Source: Petrolisthes cinctipes
Lineage: Eukaryota; Arthropoda; Malacostraca; Decapoda; Porcellanidae
Reading direction: 5' to 3'
Length of the DNA stretch: 64,000 nucleotides
Assembly (NCBI GenBank): GCA_033782935.1
Contig: JAWQEG010000501.1
Span: forward strand, 1,135,001-1,199,000
The notes beneath the pieces are model-generated. The model was not told the origin of the DNA. It ran no database searches and was given only the letters and a program-made list of their open reading frames with translations. Positions 51,047 to 62,843 of this stretch are shown here, one piece after another. The number at the start of each line of letters is the position of its first letter. The stretch's first letter is position 1. The translations under genes were made by a program, and so were the position numbers.

Positions 51047-51318
51047 GGCCTAGATGGAAAGGAAACAACAACACAAACAACTAAACACTCAATCAGCCAG
51101 GGACACACACACAGACAATCACAACAAAACTATACACAGAACCACAACAGACAAACAACACCAGCAACACCACAGAAACAGCAACACACAAACAAGAACT
51201 CACAAACAACACAAAAAACACAAACAAGAACTCCAAAACAACACAAAACAACAACACAAACGAGAATGGAAGCAGAGCGCCACGAGTACGTCCACACTCC
51301 ACCTGTTCTGGAGCGAGG
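51047..51318 (-). promoter_or_regulatory. LINE 5' UTR
   Basis: An A/C-rich leader on the + strand (repeated ACAACACAAACAA-type words) lies between the target duplication and ORF1. As in other full-length LINEs it should contain the internal promoter, but no motif was identified. Confidence 0.45.
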
Positions 51319-51328
51319 AGAAACAAGG

Positions 51329-51536
51329 TAATAATCACTATTCGCAGCAGTCAAGTCAGTACCGTTACCAAGGAAAGAGTAACTGGAAAAATAGTAATAA
51401 CCATGTTGGAAATAAGGGTTATTATCAGCGATCGGCAGCTGCAACACATGGTGAACCACAGTATTCACCTGTGGAGGTTCAACCTAGGGTAGAACCACGA
51501 GTGCCTCAGTCGGTTCACGAACCTCATCAATTGTGA
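51329..51536 (+). pseudogene. Gag C-terminus of copy B after the LINE
   Basis: Continues gag with NNHYSQQSSQYRYQGKSNWK and ends ...VPQSVHEPHQL before TGA CTA. The Gln/Asn- and Tyr-rich basic tail is shared with copy A. Confidence 0.85.
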
Positions 51537-53826
51537 CTAAACGCGACAGGAGTCTCGAAAGGTAAGTCTGGTTTCCATATTTGTCCGGGAATGGTTAACG
51601 GGATATCTGTTGAAGTCTTTCGAGATAATGGGTCATCAGGGTGTTGTGTCGCTGATGGTTTAGTTGCTTCTAATGATTTTACAGGGGAGCAGGTAACTAT
51701 CACTATGATTGATGGTACCAGGAGGCTCTATCCTCTTGCTAAAATTGCAGTGGAGAGTCCATTCTATACAGGCCAGGTAATTGCAGCAGTCATGCAAAAT
51801 CCTGTGTCAGATTTGGTAATAGGAAATATACCAGGGGTTAAGAATGCGTGTTCAGTGGAAGTTTCCACACAGACTGGTGCAGCTGCTGTAACCAGGGGTA
51901 TGGCGCAGGCGAAGAAAACAGTTGTTCCACTTCAAGTGACAACTGCCGCCGACCTCGTCAATTGCGAGGATGTAATTGCAGAGCAAGCAAGTGACCCTTC
52001 ATTGGCACTTGTTCTCAAGCAGGCACTTGAGGGTGAGAGTAGAGATCGACATGGTATTGTAACCAGTTACGTCAGGAGGAGAAACAGGTTTTACCGACGT
52101 ACAGTAAACCCCGATGGGGAAGAGAGGGTTCAGTTTCTCGTACCAGAGAAATGCCGACAGGCTGTGTTTACCCTGGGTCATCATTCTATATTAGGGGGTC
52201 ATATGGGGATGAGGAAAACAATTGATAGGATCAGTCTCATTTCTATTGGCCAGGTATGGGGAGAGAGATAGGGAGAATGTTGAGGTCATGTGACGTTTGT
52301 CAGAAAACGTGTGACAGGGGTCGGGTGAAGCCCGCACCTCTAAAACCTCTACCGCTTATCTCAGAGTCATTTGAGAGAGTAGCGGTTGATATCGTTGGAC
52401 CGATTATTCCGAGGGCTACGGACGGTGCCAAGTACATTCTTACCTGTGTGGATTTCGCGACCAGATGGCCTGAAGCAGTGCCTCTGCGTGATATAGAAGC
52501 CACTACAGTGGCTGAAGCCTTGTTGGATATATTCTGTCGTGTCGGCATACCAAAGCAGGTATTGTCCGACCGAGGCAGTCAATTTACCTCCGCGATGATG
52601 GAGGAATTGTGGAGATTACTCTCAGTTAAAAGGTTGAGGACAACACCTTATCATCCAATGTGTAATGGGTTGTGTGAGAGGTTTAATGGTACTCTCAAGA
52701 AATGTTGAGGAGGATGGCAGTAGAACAACCTAGGGAGTGGTCCAGGTATATCTCGCCACTACTGTTCGCATATCGCGAAGCACCTCAGGCATCGTTGCAA
52801 TTTAGTCCATTCGAGTTAGTGTATGGTAAACCTGCTCGAGGACCACTTCAGGTTCTACGTGAACTTTGGGACGATGAGGAATCGGATCCCGTGGTGAAAA
52901 CCACTTATTTTTATGTAATTGATTTGGCAGAACGATTACAGCAAACCTGCGAGATTGCAAAGCAGGAGTTAGCTAAGGCGAAGGAGATTCAGAAGTCCTA
53001 CTATGATAGGAAAACTAAGCTCCGAACGCTACAGGTAGGGGGGAAGTGTCTCGTTCTGTTACCAACAGCTCATAATAAGTTGTTGGCTCAGTGGAAGGGT
53101 CCCTTTGAAGTAGTCAAAAAGGTGAATGACCTTAACTACATAGTTAAAATCAAGGGTGAAGCCAAGCGGTTCCATATTAATATGCTTAAGGAGTATTACA
53201 CCACCCAACAGGGGTGTACTTCCATTGTTACCACAGTTGGGGCAGGCTGTTGTAACATCACCTCAGAACAGAGTGAAGTGTTAAGTCTAGTCCGTGGTCA
53301 TTTTTCCCCAGCAGTAGACATGGTTAGCGCTGCTGTGGTAATCCCCGAGGGTGACGAGGGATATACTCTGCAGACGGCTGAAGCTCGTCAAGGTGAGACA
53401 GTGGCTGAGGTCTCCGTTTCGGAGAATTTAAGACCAGACCAGCTTGCAAGAGTCAATGCGGTACTGGCAAAATATTCACGTGTGTTCTCTGACAGGCCTG
53501 CTGTTGCTAACGTAACCTGTCATGAGATACAGCTTACGAGCGACACACCAGTGAGGGTGAAACCATATCCTATTCCTGTACGGCTGATTGATACAGTACG
53601 TAAGGAAATTAATGACATGGAAGCAGCTGGTATCATTGAAAGGTCGGACTCGTCTTATTCCAGCCCAATTGTTGTGGTTCGGAAGAAGGACGGTGGTGTG
53701 CGTGATTGTGGGGATTACCGGCATGTCAACGCTGTCACTAGGGTTGATGCAGAACTCATGTGTGATCAGCAAGAGATTTTTGCTAGGATTAGCAATTCAG
53801 TGCGATACATAAAAGGGAAGCGCTAA
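51537..53826 (+). pseudogene. Pol of copy B, RT/RNase H deleted
   Basis: As in copy A, pol follows gag in frame after UGA CUA. The protease again has RDNGSSG (51624-51632). The integrase frame breaks at about 52230 (one base missing in ATAGGATCAGTC) and again at about 52702 (AAGAAATG versus AAGAAAATG). The later frame carries GPY/F and the start of RT up to FARISNS, then jumps to VRYIKGKR at the end of RNase H. A 945-bp segment relative to copy A is gone. The junction has a short CAG match. Confidence 0.9.
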
Positions 53827-54582
53827 TGTCGGGGCAGACCTTATGTCAAATTGCTCGTTAATTAGTGTTAACCGAGTAAATATTCATGCGAAGATCGACC
53901 GGCAGAAGTATACTCCGGGTCGAATTGCTCGTTAATTGTTACCTCTCCGAGCGTAACGAGCACAAGTCTTATACGACTCAGATCAAGGGGGTTCCTAGAG
54001 TTGGAAAAAAAATCCGATGTTATATGTATTGTATTTTGTGCAACTTATCCAAGACACGGATTCCAGCGGTTTACTCTGATCCAAGGCTCGGATAATTTAC
54101 TAACAATATATTGCCTTCCAGAATTATTATTGCATTATTTTTTTTTGTGTACCCTTATCCAAGACACGGATTCCAGCGGTTTACTCTGATTCAAGGCTCG
54201 GATAATTTACTAATATATATATATTGCCTTCCAGAATATTATTGCATTCTTCTTACATACCATGTAACAAATACACAATGCATTACATACACCACACTTA
54301 TATATTGCTTAAATGTGTACAAATTGTACTGAGCAGAAATTACCATTTACATTCATTCTTGTCTCGGAGTTTCTTCCTAAGATTGAAAAGCTAAAGGAAC
54401 TGTTGGGAGTTTTCCACTCATTGGCAAAAATGAACACGTAACTGGTGATAGTAATTGACACATACAAGAATAAGTGAAGTGTGGATGAATTGTTATTGTA
54501 AAGTTATACATGCAAAGGCGTCGTTACCACTTCACGAATCTATTAAACATCGCATAGAGCAATGTCTCTTTGTGTGTGCGAA

Positions 54583-55775
54583 TGTCACGAGTCAGACATA
54601 ATACTTGTGACGTAATTTGAATTACAGAGAGTTGGAAAATTCCATACTGGGAATGTTCTGGAATATTCCATTCATGAGACAAAGGAGACAGGAGTGGGTT
54701 AAGTTGTGGGTGCAGCCTAGTTAATCCGCAGGTAGTAGCAAAAATAGACCAGGTAGAAAAAAGGTAAAAGGGTCATGGTTCAACTGAATTTGCACATCTT
54801 GTCTTATAGGTGTTCGTACGTTAATTACAGAATGTATTAATCAATTATGCTACCAGGGTAACTTATGGTATTGCAAATGATCGTGAAGTGGAGGGAGATT
54901 ATCGGGAATTATTAGCACGCCATAGGTAAATTGCAATTGCATGTATAACTAAGGAATAAGTGGGTGCAATGTAAATCGTAGCCAGTTAGGAAAAACGAAC
55001 ACATAGGGGGAGGAGTCAGAAAAATTTTGAACTTCCAGCCTCCAGTTAATTTTGGAAATATAAGTCAGTTTGGGAGACACACTCGAAGGGACAACACTCG
55101 TATAAACTAGCTTCCCTTGCCTAGATCAAACCTCCACTTGCAGTGGGGAGTGAACATCGTAACGTCGAATCGTTGGATAATTACCACGATTCACAAGGCA
55201 TTACAGTTGTATACTGACCAGTTGCATTGACACTGGTTCGGTAAGTGAATTAAGGTGAGGGAGAGCTGGATCTTTGAAGAAAATTACGAGTGTGTTGTGA
55301 GACTCTAAATTATTCCGAGTGTGAGAAATTAGAAAAATATTCCAAACTTGCGTAGCATTGATAGAATTACTACAGTGTTAACGTAACCTAGACTATCGTC
55401 ACGTATACGAAGCGACGTAGCGAGAGCGAGTAGCTAGTTAGCGTAGCGTGAGTTTGTGTGTGTGTGTGTGTGTGTGAAATTAAATTATTCATGTTGGCTA
55501 AGTTACTGGAGTTGAATAAATATAGAAATTTGCAATTGGTTGTTTGAATGCACCAGTAGATTTGTTATCTATATAAATACATATATATCGGGAAGAACCC
55601 TTAACTTAAAAAAAATTCTATGTGCGGGGGTGATTGAGGCCAACGGGGAATTAATCCCCGACTTTTTGTTCTTCGCTGCAGCCAACCAACGAGATCATAA
55701 ATTGAACCGGGCAAGGTAAGTTATAATTATCATATTATAAATTACATTATCTATCATTCTCACATCACCGTCACA
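54583..55775 (+). repeat. 3' LTR of copy B
   Basis: 1,193 bp. It differs from its 5' partner by substitutions and indels, for example near 55064-55140. Preceded by the same 3' UTR duplication as copy A (54037-54240). Confidence 0.95.
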
Positions 55776-56480
55776 GTATGTATGTCACACTAGAGTAATA
55801 TGTGTGTATGTATGCATGTCACACTAGAATATGTGTGTATGTATGTATGTCACACTAGAGTAATATGTATCTATGTATGTCACACTAGAGTAATATGTAT
55901 GTATGTATGTCACACTAGAGTAATATGTATGTATGTATGTATGTATTTCACACTAGAGTAATATGTATGTATGTTACACTAGAATAATTAATATGTATGT
56001 ATATATATGTCATACTAGAATAATATGTATGTATGTCACACTAGAGTAATATGTATGTTTGTCACACTAGAATAATATGTATGTATGTCACACTAGAGTA
56101 ATATGTATGTATGAATGTACAGCCGTGGTCAAAAATAATCATCCATATAGGAGTAACTCACGTAAGATTTTGACGGCTTCCCTCTGTTCCTAAGCTGATA
56201 AACATTCCAATAAATAGGTATAGTGCCATCGTTTAATTTAATACAATCAGCTACACACTACTTAAAACAATAAAATAGTATGTGAACATGAAAACATTAC
56301 ACAGTAAATTGTTAAAGTTACCCATATGTGGATGATTATTATTGACCACGACTGTATGTATGTATGTCACACTAGAGTAATATGTATGTATGTCACACTA
56401 GAGTAATATGTATGTATGTATGAATGTCACACTAGAGTAATATGTATGTATGTATGTAAGGTAAGTGGAGGGAGAGGGAG
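55776..56480 (+). repeat. Minisatellite TCACACTAGAGTAATATGTATGT
   Basis: Roughly fourteen units of 20-34 bp combine CACACTAGARTAATATG with variable (TATG)n. A MITE at 56120-56354 interrupts the array, and copy B inserted at its left edge. Confidence 0.85.
56120..56354. mobile_element. TA-type MITE, 235 bp
   Basis: The ends are CAGCCGTGGTCAAAAATAAT and ATTATTATTGACCACGACTG, with TA at 56118-56119 and 56355-56356. ATCATCCATATAGG and CATATGTGGATGAT extend the arms. Confidence 0.8.
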
Positions 56481-56814
56481 ACAGATTACAGTTATATATA
56501 TTTGTCTTGTTTAATAAACCAGTTTAAGTTTAATTTCTTTGCATAATTTTCCGTATGGACATTATCTCAGCCTTGTTAATTGATTTAACAAAACCTTTAT
56601 AATTAGATAACAAGATACAATGCATTACAAATCAGGGAAATGTCAATAACTGTGGAAAGAAACATATACTATACAAGTACGTACGGGAGTTCAATGGGCA
56701 ACTATCTATACAATAGAGCGCTCGCCTGTGGTGACACTCCTCCCCTATCTAATAACACAGGGTTAAGCGCTCTATGTTTATAGCTCTGTGATCAGGCCCT
56801 GGAGCCTTCTTGTT
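56481..56814. other. Intergenic, no gene seen
   Basis: AT-rich. It ends with GCGCTCTATGTTTATAGCTC, which recurs inverted near 43027. Confidence 0.5.
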
Positions 56815-57192
56815 TTATATTTTCCTCAACTGCATTTTGACGTCCCTCGCTGAGATTAGAGTTTCATCAATGGTAATGGGGTGATAACTCTCGCTGTCAC
56901 ATTCCAACACCATATCATAGTGCTCTCTAAGCTGTTTGGGTATATCTCTGAGTTTGTATCCCTCCCTATCGTTAATGCTGATCCTTCGGCTTTCAGCCTC
57001 TCTTCTTCCTAGTTCCCCTTCGTATTCTGTTCTCTTCTCATTCCAGACTTCATGCAGTTTATTTATTTTCATGGCTTGTATACACAGCTTTCCAGAAAGG
57101 TTCCAGGTTCGCTGGGGTGTCCTCTTTGCTTATTGGCTTTCCATCTCCGTCATGTATGATTACGTCTTCCTTTGAGTTGACCGTTTCACCTT

Positions 57193-58200
57193 TTATCCTT
57201 TTGATGTTTTCCCATGTTTTCTTGCTTCGATTAGGATTGTTGCGAATTTCATCAGCAGTCTTTCTTTCTTGTACCATTCCTTGAACCCTCTTCCTCTGAT
57301 TGTCATACATATCTTTGTATCTTTTGGCTTTTTCAATGTCTCCTTCCTTCTTTCTTTGTTAAAGATTCTTCTTACACTTATTCTATATTTTATTTCCTCC
57401 GTCAGCCATATTGGCTCAATTAGCTCTGGCATTTCTTCCTTTGTTCTTTTCCTAAGCTTAGTTATCATGTGGGTGTTTGCCATGTCTTTCATCATGTTCT
57501 CAAGCTGGATGATGTTTCCTTTTAAGTTTTCTGCTTGTGATCTTAGCTTGTCTTCCATACATTGCATAAAGCTGTGTTTTGTTGTGTCGTTTATTTTCAG
57601 GTATGATATCTCTTTTACTTCACTTTTTTCTTTGTATGGTTTTGTTACTGTTATGTTGAAAGTGGCACATATTTGGTTGTGATCTGACAAGTCAAAGTGC
57701 TTTCCTTCCTCGTCGATTTCCATGCCACAGAATTTTTCATATACAGTTTGATTTACAAGTATGAAGTCAATTGCACTACTTTGCTCTCCTCTGGACCATG
57801 TTGTTTCCCCTTTGCAACGTAGATCCCCATTCAGGAGAGTTAGATAGTATTTTTCTGCCCAGCTTAGAACCCTGTTTCCATTTTGGTTGACTTCCTGTCG
57901 ACCGATGAAGCCAAAGTGTCCATTAAAGTTTCCTAGAAGTACCAATGGCTCTTCTTCATGCTTTTGCAGAATGTTGTGGATATGCCTCGTAAGTATTTTG
58001 TTTTTCCTCATCACTTGTTGCAGGGTATACAAGAAAAATGTGGAATTGTAGTTTCCCCACTTTGCATTTTGTGTGAAGAATGTCTTTGTGTCTTTAATTA
58101 TTTCAATTTCACTATGTTTGCTATAAATAATGGACAATCCTCCTCCTTTCTTGTCCTCCAGCTCCCTCATAGAAAAAGTATGGTGTAGGTTGTTTGGTAG
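57193..58200 (-). pseudogene. LINE endonuclease and linker
   Basis: The frame has KKGGGLSIIYSKHSEIEI, LVLLGNFNGHFGFIGRQEVN, CKGETTWSRGEQSSAIDFIL and HFDLSDHNQICATF, the ordered blocks of an APE-type endonuclease (GxFNxH, DF, SDH). A Lys-rich linker continues to EEIKYRISVRRIFNKERRK. The expected catalytic Glu block upstream is degraded. The RT that should follow is missing. Confidence 0.7.
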
Positions 58201-58251
58201 ATCAATGTTTTCCCATTTCCTTTGCGTTTCTGTGATACAGTAGATTGTATT

Positions 58252-59292
58252 TTATTTTATTTCTTGTTGTAGCTCTATAAATTTTATTTGCATCAGTCCT
58301 TGTATGTTTATTAACTTAATGTCTAGCTTCTTAATCCTAATCTCTACTTCGCTATTATTGTTTTTGTTATTTATGTGTGGTCTAGTTTCTGCTGCTTTTG
58401 TGAAAGGTCTTCCTGAGAAGTTGTCTTCTGCTGATGTACCAGCCTTCTTCGCCATTGTCTCTTTTTTTCCTTTAGTGCTATCCTCAGTATCTTGTCTGTC
58501 TCTCTTTCTTTACGTGTTAGGTCAGGCACAATCGATATCTCGGAGAACTCCCATATCTTGGTATTTTTTTAAATTTTAGCATTCTTCAGAATGCTCTATT
58601 TCATTTTTGCTGTTTTGAGTTTGACCAGTAAAGGTCTAGGCTTTGACCACTCTCGGGTTTCCTCTTGGTTTCTCACTCCTTGGTTGTTTTCAACAAGTTC
58701 TTCTTCTCCTCCCTCCTCTGCTGGTTTGCTCCTATTTGGTTGATTGAGAGATGGCCTAGGCACTTGTTTTTGACCAATTCTCTGCACCGACTTTATTTCT
58801 ACGTCATCCAGCCTAATCTCTTCCAAGAAGAAGTTAGCACATACAGCTTTTTCTAATTCTAACTTACTCTCTGTATCTTCACCCTCCTATTCTTTAAGAT
58901 TGAAAGTAACTAAATTGCACTGCATTTTCTCTCTTTCTTTTTCCTCTACCATCTCCTCTCTAATCTCTACCCTAATTTGCTTCTTTATCTCACCAGCCAA
59001 TTGACTCATTTCTTCCCTCATGTTACCAAAGTTACTTTTCATTTTTTAAATTATCTGCTTAAAATCTTGGTTTTCTTTCTTTAGCAACATATTCTCCTCT
59101 ATCAGCTGCTGGTTTGCTTTTTTTCATGCCTTTTAAATTATCACCTTTACAGTTTAAACAAAACCACGTTTCCTTACTTCTATCAGCTACATAAGCCTTG
59201 TACTTTTCAGTTGTTACCTTCTGGCATCCTGCATGGTACCATATTTCACATAATATTATATCATACTGCAGCCAGTTTTGTTGGTTACTCAA
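58252..59292 (-). pseudogene. LINE ORF1 with a PHD-like finger, broken
   Basis: The first frame (59292-59059) has C-x-x-WYH-x-x-C and WFCLNC, as in PHD-type fingers of ORF1 proteins of arthropod LINEs. Later short frames (58826-58596, 58455-58252) carry basic, coiled-coil-like sequence. Frame breaks are frequent. Confidence 0.5.
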
Positions 59293-59520
59293 TCCCTAAT
59301 TAGACTCCTCCTTGTTGCATGTTCCACACACGATGTCTCCATTTTCGGAGTCTTCTTTTTCCTTCCCCCCTGAATTTAATCCTTCTTCTATTCTGCTCTG
59401 CCGATCCCCCTGCATTCTCTCTTTCTCTTTTACCATAGTTCACAGGTGCGTCAACTTCACATTGATAAGATGTTATTTACCTCACACACACACACAGTGA
59501 CAGCAGCTATCTTGTAGCAG

Positions 59521-60060
59521 CTCGATGCCTGAACCCGGACCGTAATAATTATAATTTGTAATGTCACTTCACACATATATTATATCCCCTCAGTGCACAC
59601 TTATGGCAATCCACTGAGCACTAGAAATATTCCTGGGATATATTATAAGGACAATAGGACTAGGATGGTTGAGAATTAAAGTGATTTGTGAGGACCAAGA
59701 CTGACACAACTCACTTTGTTAACACTGGGTGCGGGTACCAATACATTCATAATAATAATATATAATAATTCCCAGGGTGTCCTATATATTTCCAATGTAT
59801 TACTACTTTATCTTCTCGTTTTACACTATTATGATCATCTTAACAGCATCTTGACATCCAATTATCACTCCTCTTGGTCACAGGTACATACAACTAACAA
59901 TACCTATGTGTACTTTAATGATGTGTAACTGTAAACTTTAACACTATTGGCTGGAAGGGTACATACTATAATACCTTGTTTATTTCTTACTGGCTATGGA
60001 TATGGCACGTAATCCAAATCCTTAAACATTATTGGTTGAAAGATGGGTACAGGGAGGAGC
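59521..60060. other. Intergenic, no gene seen
   Basis: AT-rich sequence. The end (ATTATTGGTTGAAAGATGGG) is a diverged relative of the array unit that follows. Confidence 0.4.
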
Positions 60061-60722
60061 CTCAAAGGGTGTATATATATACCTTACTGTTTGTTGATTG
60101 GCTATGGTTGCCTCAAAGGGTGTATATATATACCTTACTGTTTGTTGATTGGCTATGGTTGCCTCAAAGGGTGTATATATATACCTTACTGTTTGTTGAT
60201 TGGCTATGGTTGCATCAAAGGGTGTATATATATACCTTACTGTTTGTTGATTGGCTATGGTTGCCTCAAAGGGTGTATATATATACCTTACTGTTTGTTG
60301 ATTGGCTAAGGTTGCCTCAAAGGGTGTATATATATACCTTACTATTTGTTGATTGGCTATGGTTGCCTCAAAGGGTGTATATATATACCTTACTGTTTGT
60401 TGATTGGCTATGGGTGCCTCAAACGGTGTATATATATATACCTTACTGTTTGTTGATTGGCTATGGTTGCCTCAAAGGGTGTATATATATACCTTACTGT
60501 TTGTTGATTGGCTAAGGTTGCCTCAAAGGGTGTATATATATACCTTACTATTTGTTGATTGGCTATGGTTGCCTCAAAGGGTGTATATATATACCTTACT
60601 GTTTGTTGATTGGCTATGGGTGCCTCAAACGGTGTATATATATATACCTTACTGTTTGTTGATTGGCTATGGTTGCCTCAAAGGGTGTATATATATACCT
60701 TACTGTTTGTTGATTGGCTATG
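60061..60722 (+). repeat. 51-bp tandem array with higher-order structure
   Basis: Thirteen units start at 60061, 60112, 60163, 60214, 60265, 60316, 60367, 60418, 60471, 60522, 60573, 60624 and 60677. Each has CTCAAAGGGTGTATATATAT, ACCTTACTG and TGTTGATTGGCTATGG. Because 51 is a multiple of three, all frames look open; they are not genes. Units from 60316 and from 60522 repeat as a 206-bp block of four, sharing the AAGGTTG, ACTATTTG and CAAACGG variants. Confidence 0.95.
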
Positions 60723-60774
60723 TTATAATGGTTATGACCACAAGAACATCTCGGACTTTTCAAGGTTAGTGTTA

Positions 60775-61045
60775 TAGGGAAAGGACAATCCATTATAACC
60801 CTTATTGAATGTAAAGGAAAAAAGACTAGAAACACTAACCAACAATAACCCTTATTGTAAAGGTACATAGAGGTGTATGACTTATACTAACCAACAATAA
60901 CCCTTATTGTAAAGGTACATAGAGGTCCTCTGAGTGTATGACTTATACTAACCAACAATAACCCTTATTGTAGAGGGACATAGAGGTGAGTGTATGACTA
61001 GAAACACTGACCAACAATAACCCTTATTGTAGAGGTACAGCCGGC
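60775..61045 (+). repeat. Tandem repeat with CAATAACCCTTATTG hairpins
   Basis: Four to five irregular units contain ACCAACAATAACCCTTATTG, TAGAGGTACATAGAGG and TGTATGACT. CAATAA and TTATTG pair around CCC in each unit. Confidence 0.8.
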
Positions 61046-62345
61046 TCCACTGCCGCGAGGGCCACTGCAGTGTTGTCAGCGCTCCCTCTACCAGGCGTGA
61101 ACCACAAACTTCGGTCCGAGACACACATCTGAAGCACTCACTAGTGAGTGAGATGGTAATGGGGGTTGGCAGGCTTGTATTCTGAGCGAAACGAATGACA
61201 ATGAAATAATAATCTGTATGTGAGCAATTTTGTTTTTATGTGGATGCAACGATGGACACCAAATGATTCGTGATATGTTAATTTCTTATATTTCATGGTG
61301 CAGAATAATACATTTTAATGATCGATAATCAGGTTTTTATTTACTATGAAAATTATAAATGAAAGAAACCATAGCATCAGAACATATTCCATGCACCTGT
61401 GGCCAGTTTATGGATGTTCTGATGATATTGACATATCAGGTAGGAAAGCCCTTTTCCTTGCGCCGAGGTCAAACTCAGCCCTCTGATATTTGTGAGTAAA
61501 ACCTCTACCTTATTGACTTCGCTGACACTTGAGGAACAAATACATAAGAACTGAGGATATTAGATAATCCAAGCATCGGCACCATGAACTATCCATCATC
61601 TGGCCCCTTTAATGATTCCGTCAAATAAACCTGGGATATAGTAAATCCTATATATTGGCTGTAATTTATTCACATTGCAAGGACGGTAACTGAAGTTTGG
61701 TGGTAAAGCTAAAATTGCAGGTTTAACAGGTGTAATACATGTTATTTTTTTTTCCATGAACTGGAAATAGCCTTGTAGATGAGGCTGGTGTAATTTTTGT
61801 GCAGGGTGCAGATGAGCTTCCCTTGGCTTCCACCTCCATCTTATCCCTACCCTACTCTCCCCATCTCTCTCTCTCCCTTTGGCCCTTTCCTTTACCACTT
61901 AGGGCCGAATCCACAGTGGTTTGCTTTGGTTTTCAAGCACCTTAACTGACCTGTGTAAATGACTCGTAAGTAAATTATTTGATGAATTTGATGACTCCAC
62001 TATAAAACCATCGTAATAATGGAACTACCTGACTGATTATGTGGATATGGATACTGAGTTTGTTGGATATAATTAAGACTGACAAGTATAGTTGAGGAGG
62101 ATCATAACAGACCAAAGCCACTGTTGAATTGGCCCTTAGTCTCTAAAAGTCTACAGTATATTATTGGTCTTGGAGCTGTATATAACAAGACAGATATGTT
62201 TTAGTGTAGGTTGTTCTTGTCATTATTTATGCTTTCCGATCTCGTCTTTTATTTAATAAATGAATGTCACTTGCTCATCAAACTGTCACGTTAGGCCTCG
62301 TCCCCTCGGACTGACACTTCGCCCCACACACACAGACAAAAGCAA
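61046..62345. other. Intergenic, no gene seen
   Basis: Non-repetitive sequence. Open frames here lack domain or splice support. Confidence 0.5.
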
Positions 62346-62843
62346 TATTATTGGTATAGTGAAACCAGCACAGCTGATTTGCTATAGAATAGGCCCCTTC
62401 ACAAGCCCAGGCCCCGTATAGGCATAATCTGGGTTGGAAGGGTCAATTCCGTGACGTTCATCAGAAGTAAATAAAATTCAAATCTGGCGCTGTACTGATA
62501 GTGGAGCCACCTGGTGGTGGTGAGGTGAGGTATCAAGCCCCTCCTCCGCTGAATACCGCTCGCCCACTCTGTCGCGGAACACGTCTCAGTCAACATCTAC
62601 GCTCCTCGCTGCTACGCTATGGTATTGTGTCGCGTGTTCCTGCTAATTTTTTCTTTTGTGTTCTAGTGGCTAGCCTGCTTTGCAGATGTATCATGTGTGT
62701 TTTCTAGGAGGGTTTTAGGTGTTTATGGGGGTTTTTTCTTCGTTAGGACTTAGTTCTTTTCCTTAAGCGAAGGGGGCTTTTCAGCCCTTGTTTTCGGAGT
62801 TTTTCTCCGTCTGTCCCCCCTTTCACTGTTCCTCCTGCCACTA

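Larger units (their letters stand above)
45668..51318 (-). mobile_element. I-group LINE nested in copy B, nearly intact
   Basis: This 5,651-bp element on the minus strand has a 28-nt poly-A tail (T run 45668-45695), two ORFs and a 10-bp target duplication AGAAACAAGG (45658-45667, 51319-51328). ORF1 has CCHC knuckles; ORF2 has endonuclease, RT and RNase H. An RNase H after RT places it in the I group. One frameshift in ORF2 is the only clear lesion. A decayed relative lies at 19892-20222. Confidence 0.9.
43437..55775 (+). mobile_element. Gmr1-like LTR retrotransposon, copy B, with nested LINE
   Basis: LTRs 43437-44621 and 54583-55775 are flanked by the 5-bp duplication GTATG (43432-43436, 55776-55780). 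The LTRs differ by many substitutions and several indels, so it is older than copy A. Gag is split by a LINE (45668-51318), integrase has two single-base deletions, and RT/RNase H is almost entirely deleted. Removing the LINE leaves about 6.7 kb. Confidence 0.9.
56815..59520 (-). mobile_element. 3'-truncated LINE (CR1/L2-like, clade uncertain)
   Basis: On the minus strand, ORF1 remnants (59292-58450) start with a PHD-like finger: CEIWYHAGCQKVTTEKYKA and WFCLNCKGDNLKG. An endonuclease frame follows, and then the region before RT (57072-56815, HEVWNEKRTEYEGELGRREA), where the element stops. The RT itself is absent. Several frameshifts are present. Confidence 0.65.

Noticed and set aside
60061..60722. 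CRISPR-like array, or a repeat protein with long ORFs
   Set aside because: The units are continuous 51-bp tandem copies without distinct spacers. The ORFs arise because 51 is divisible by three.
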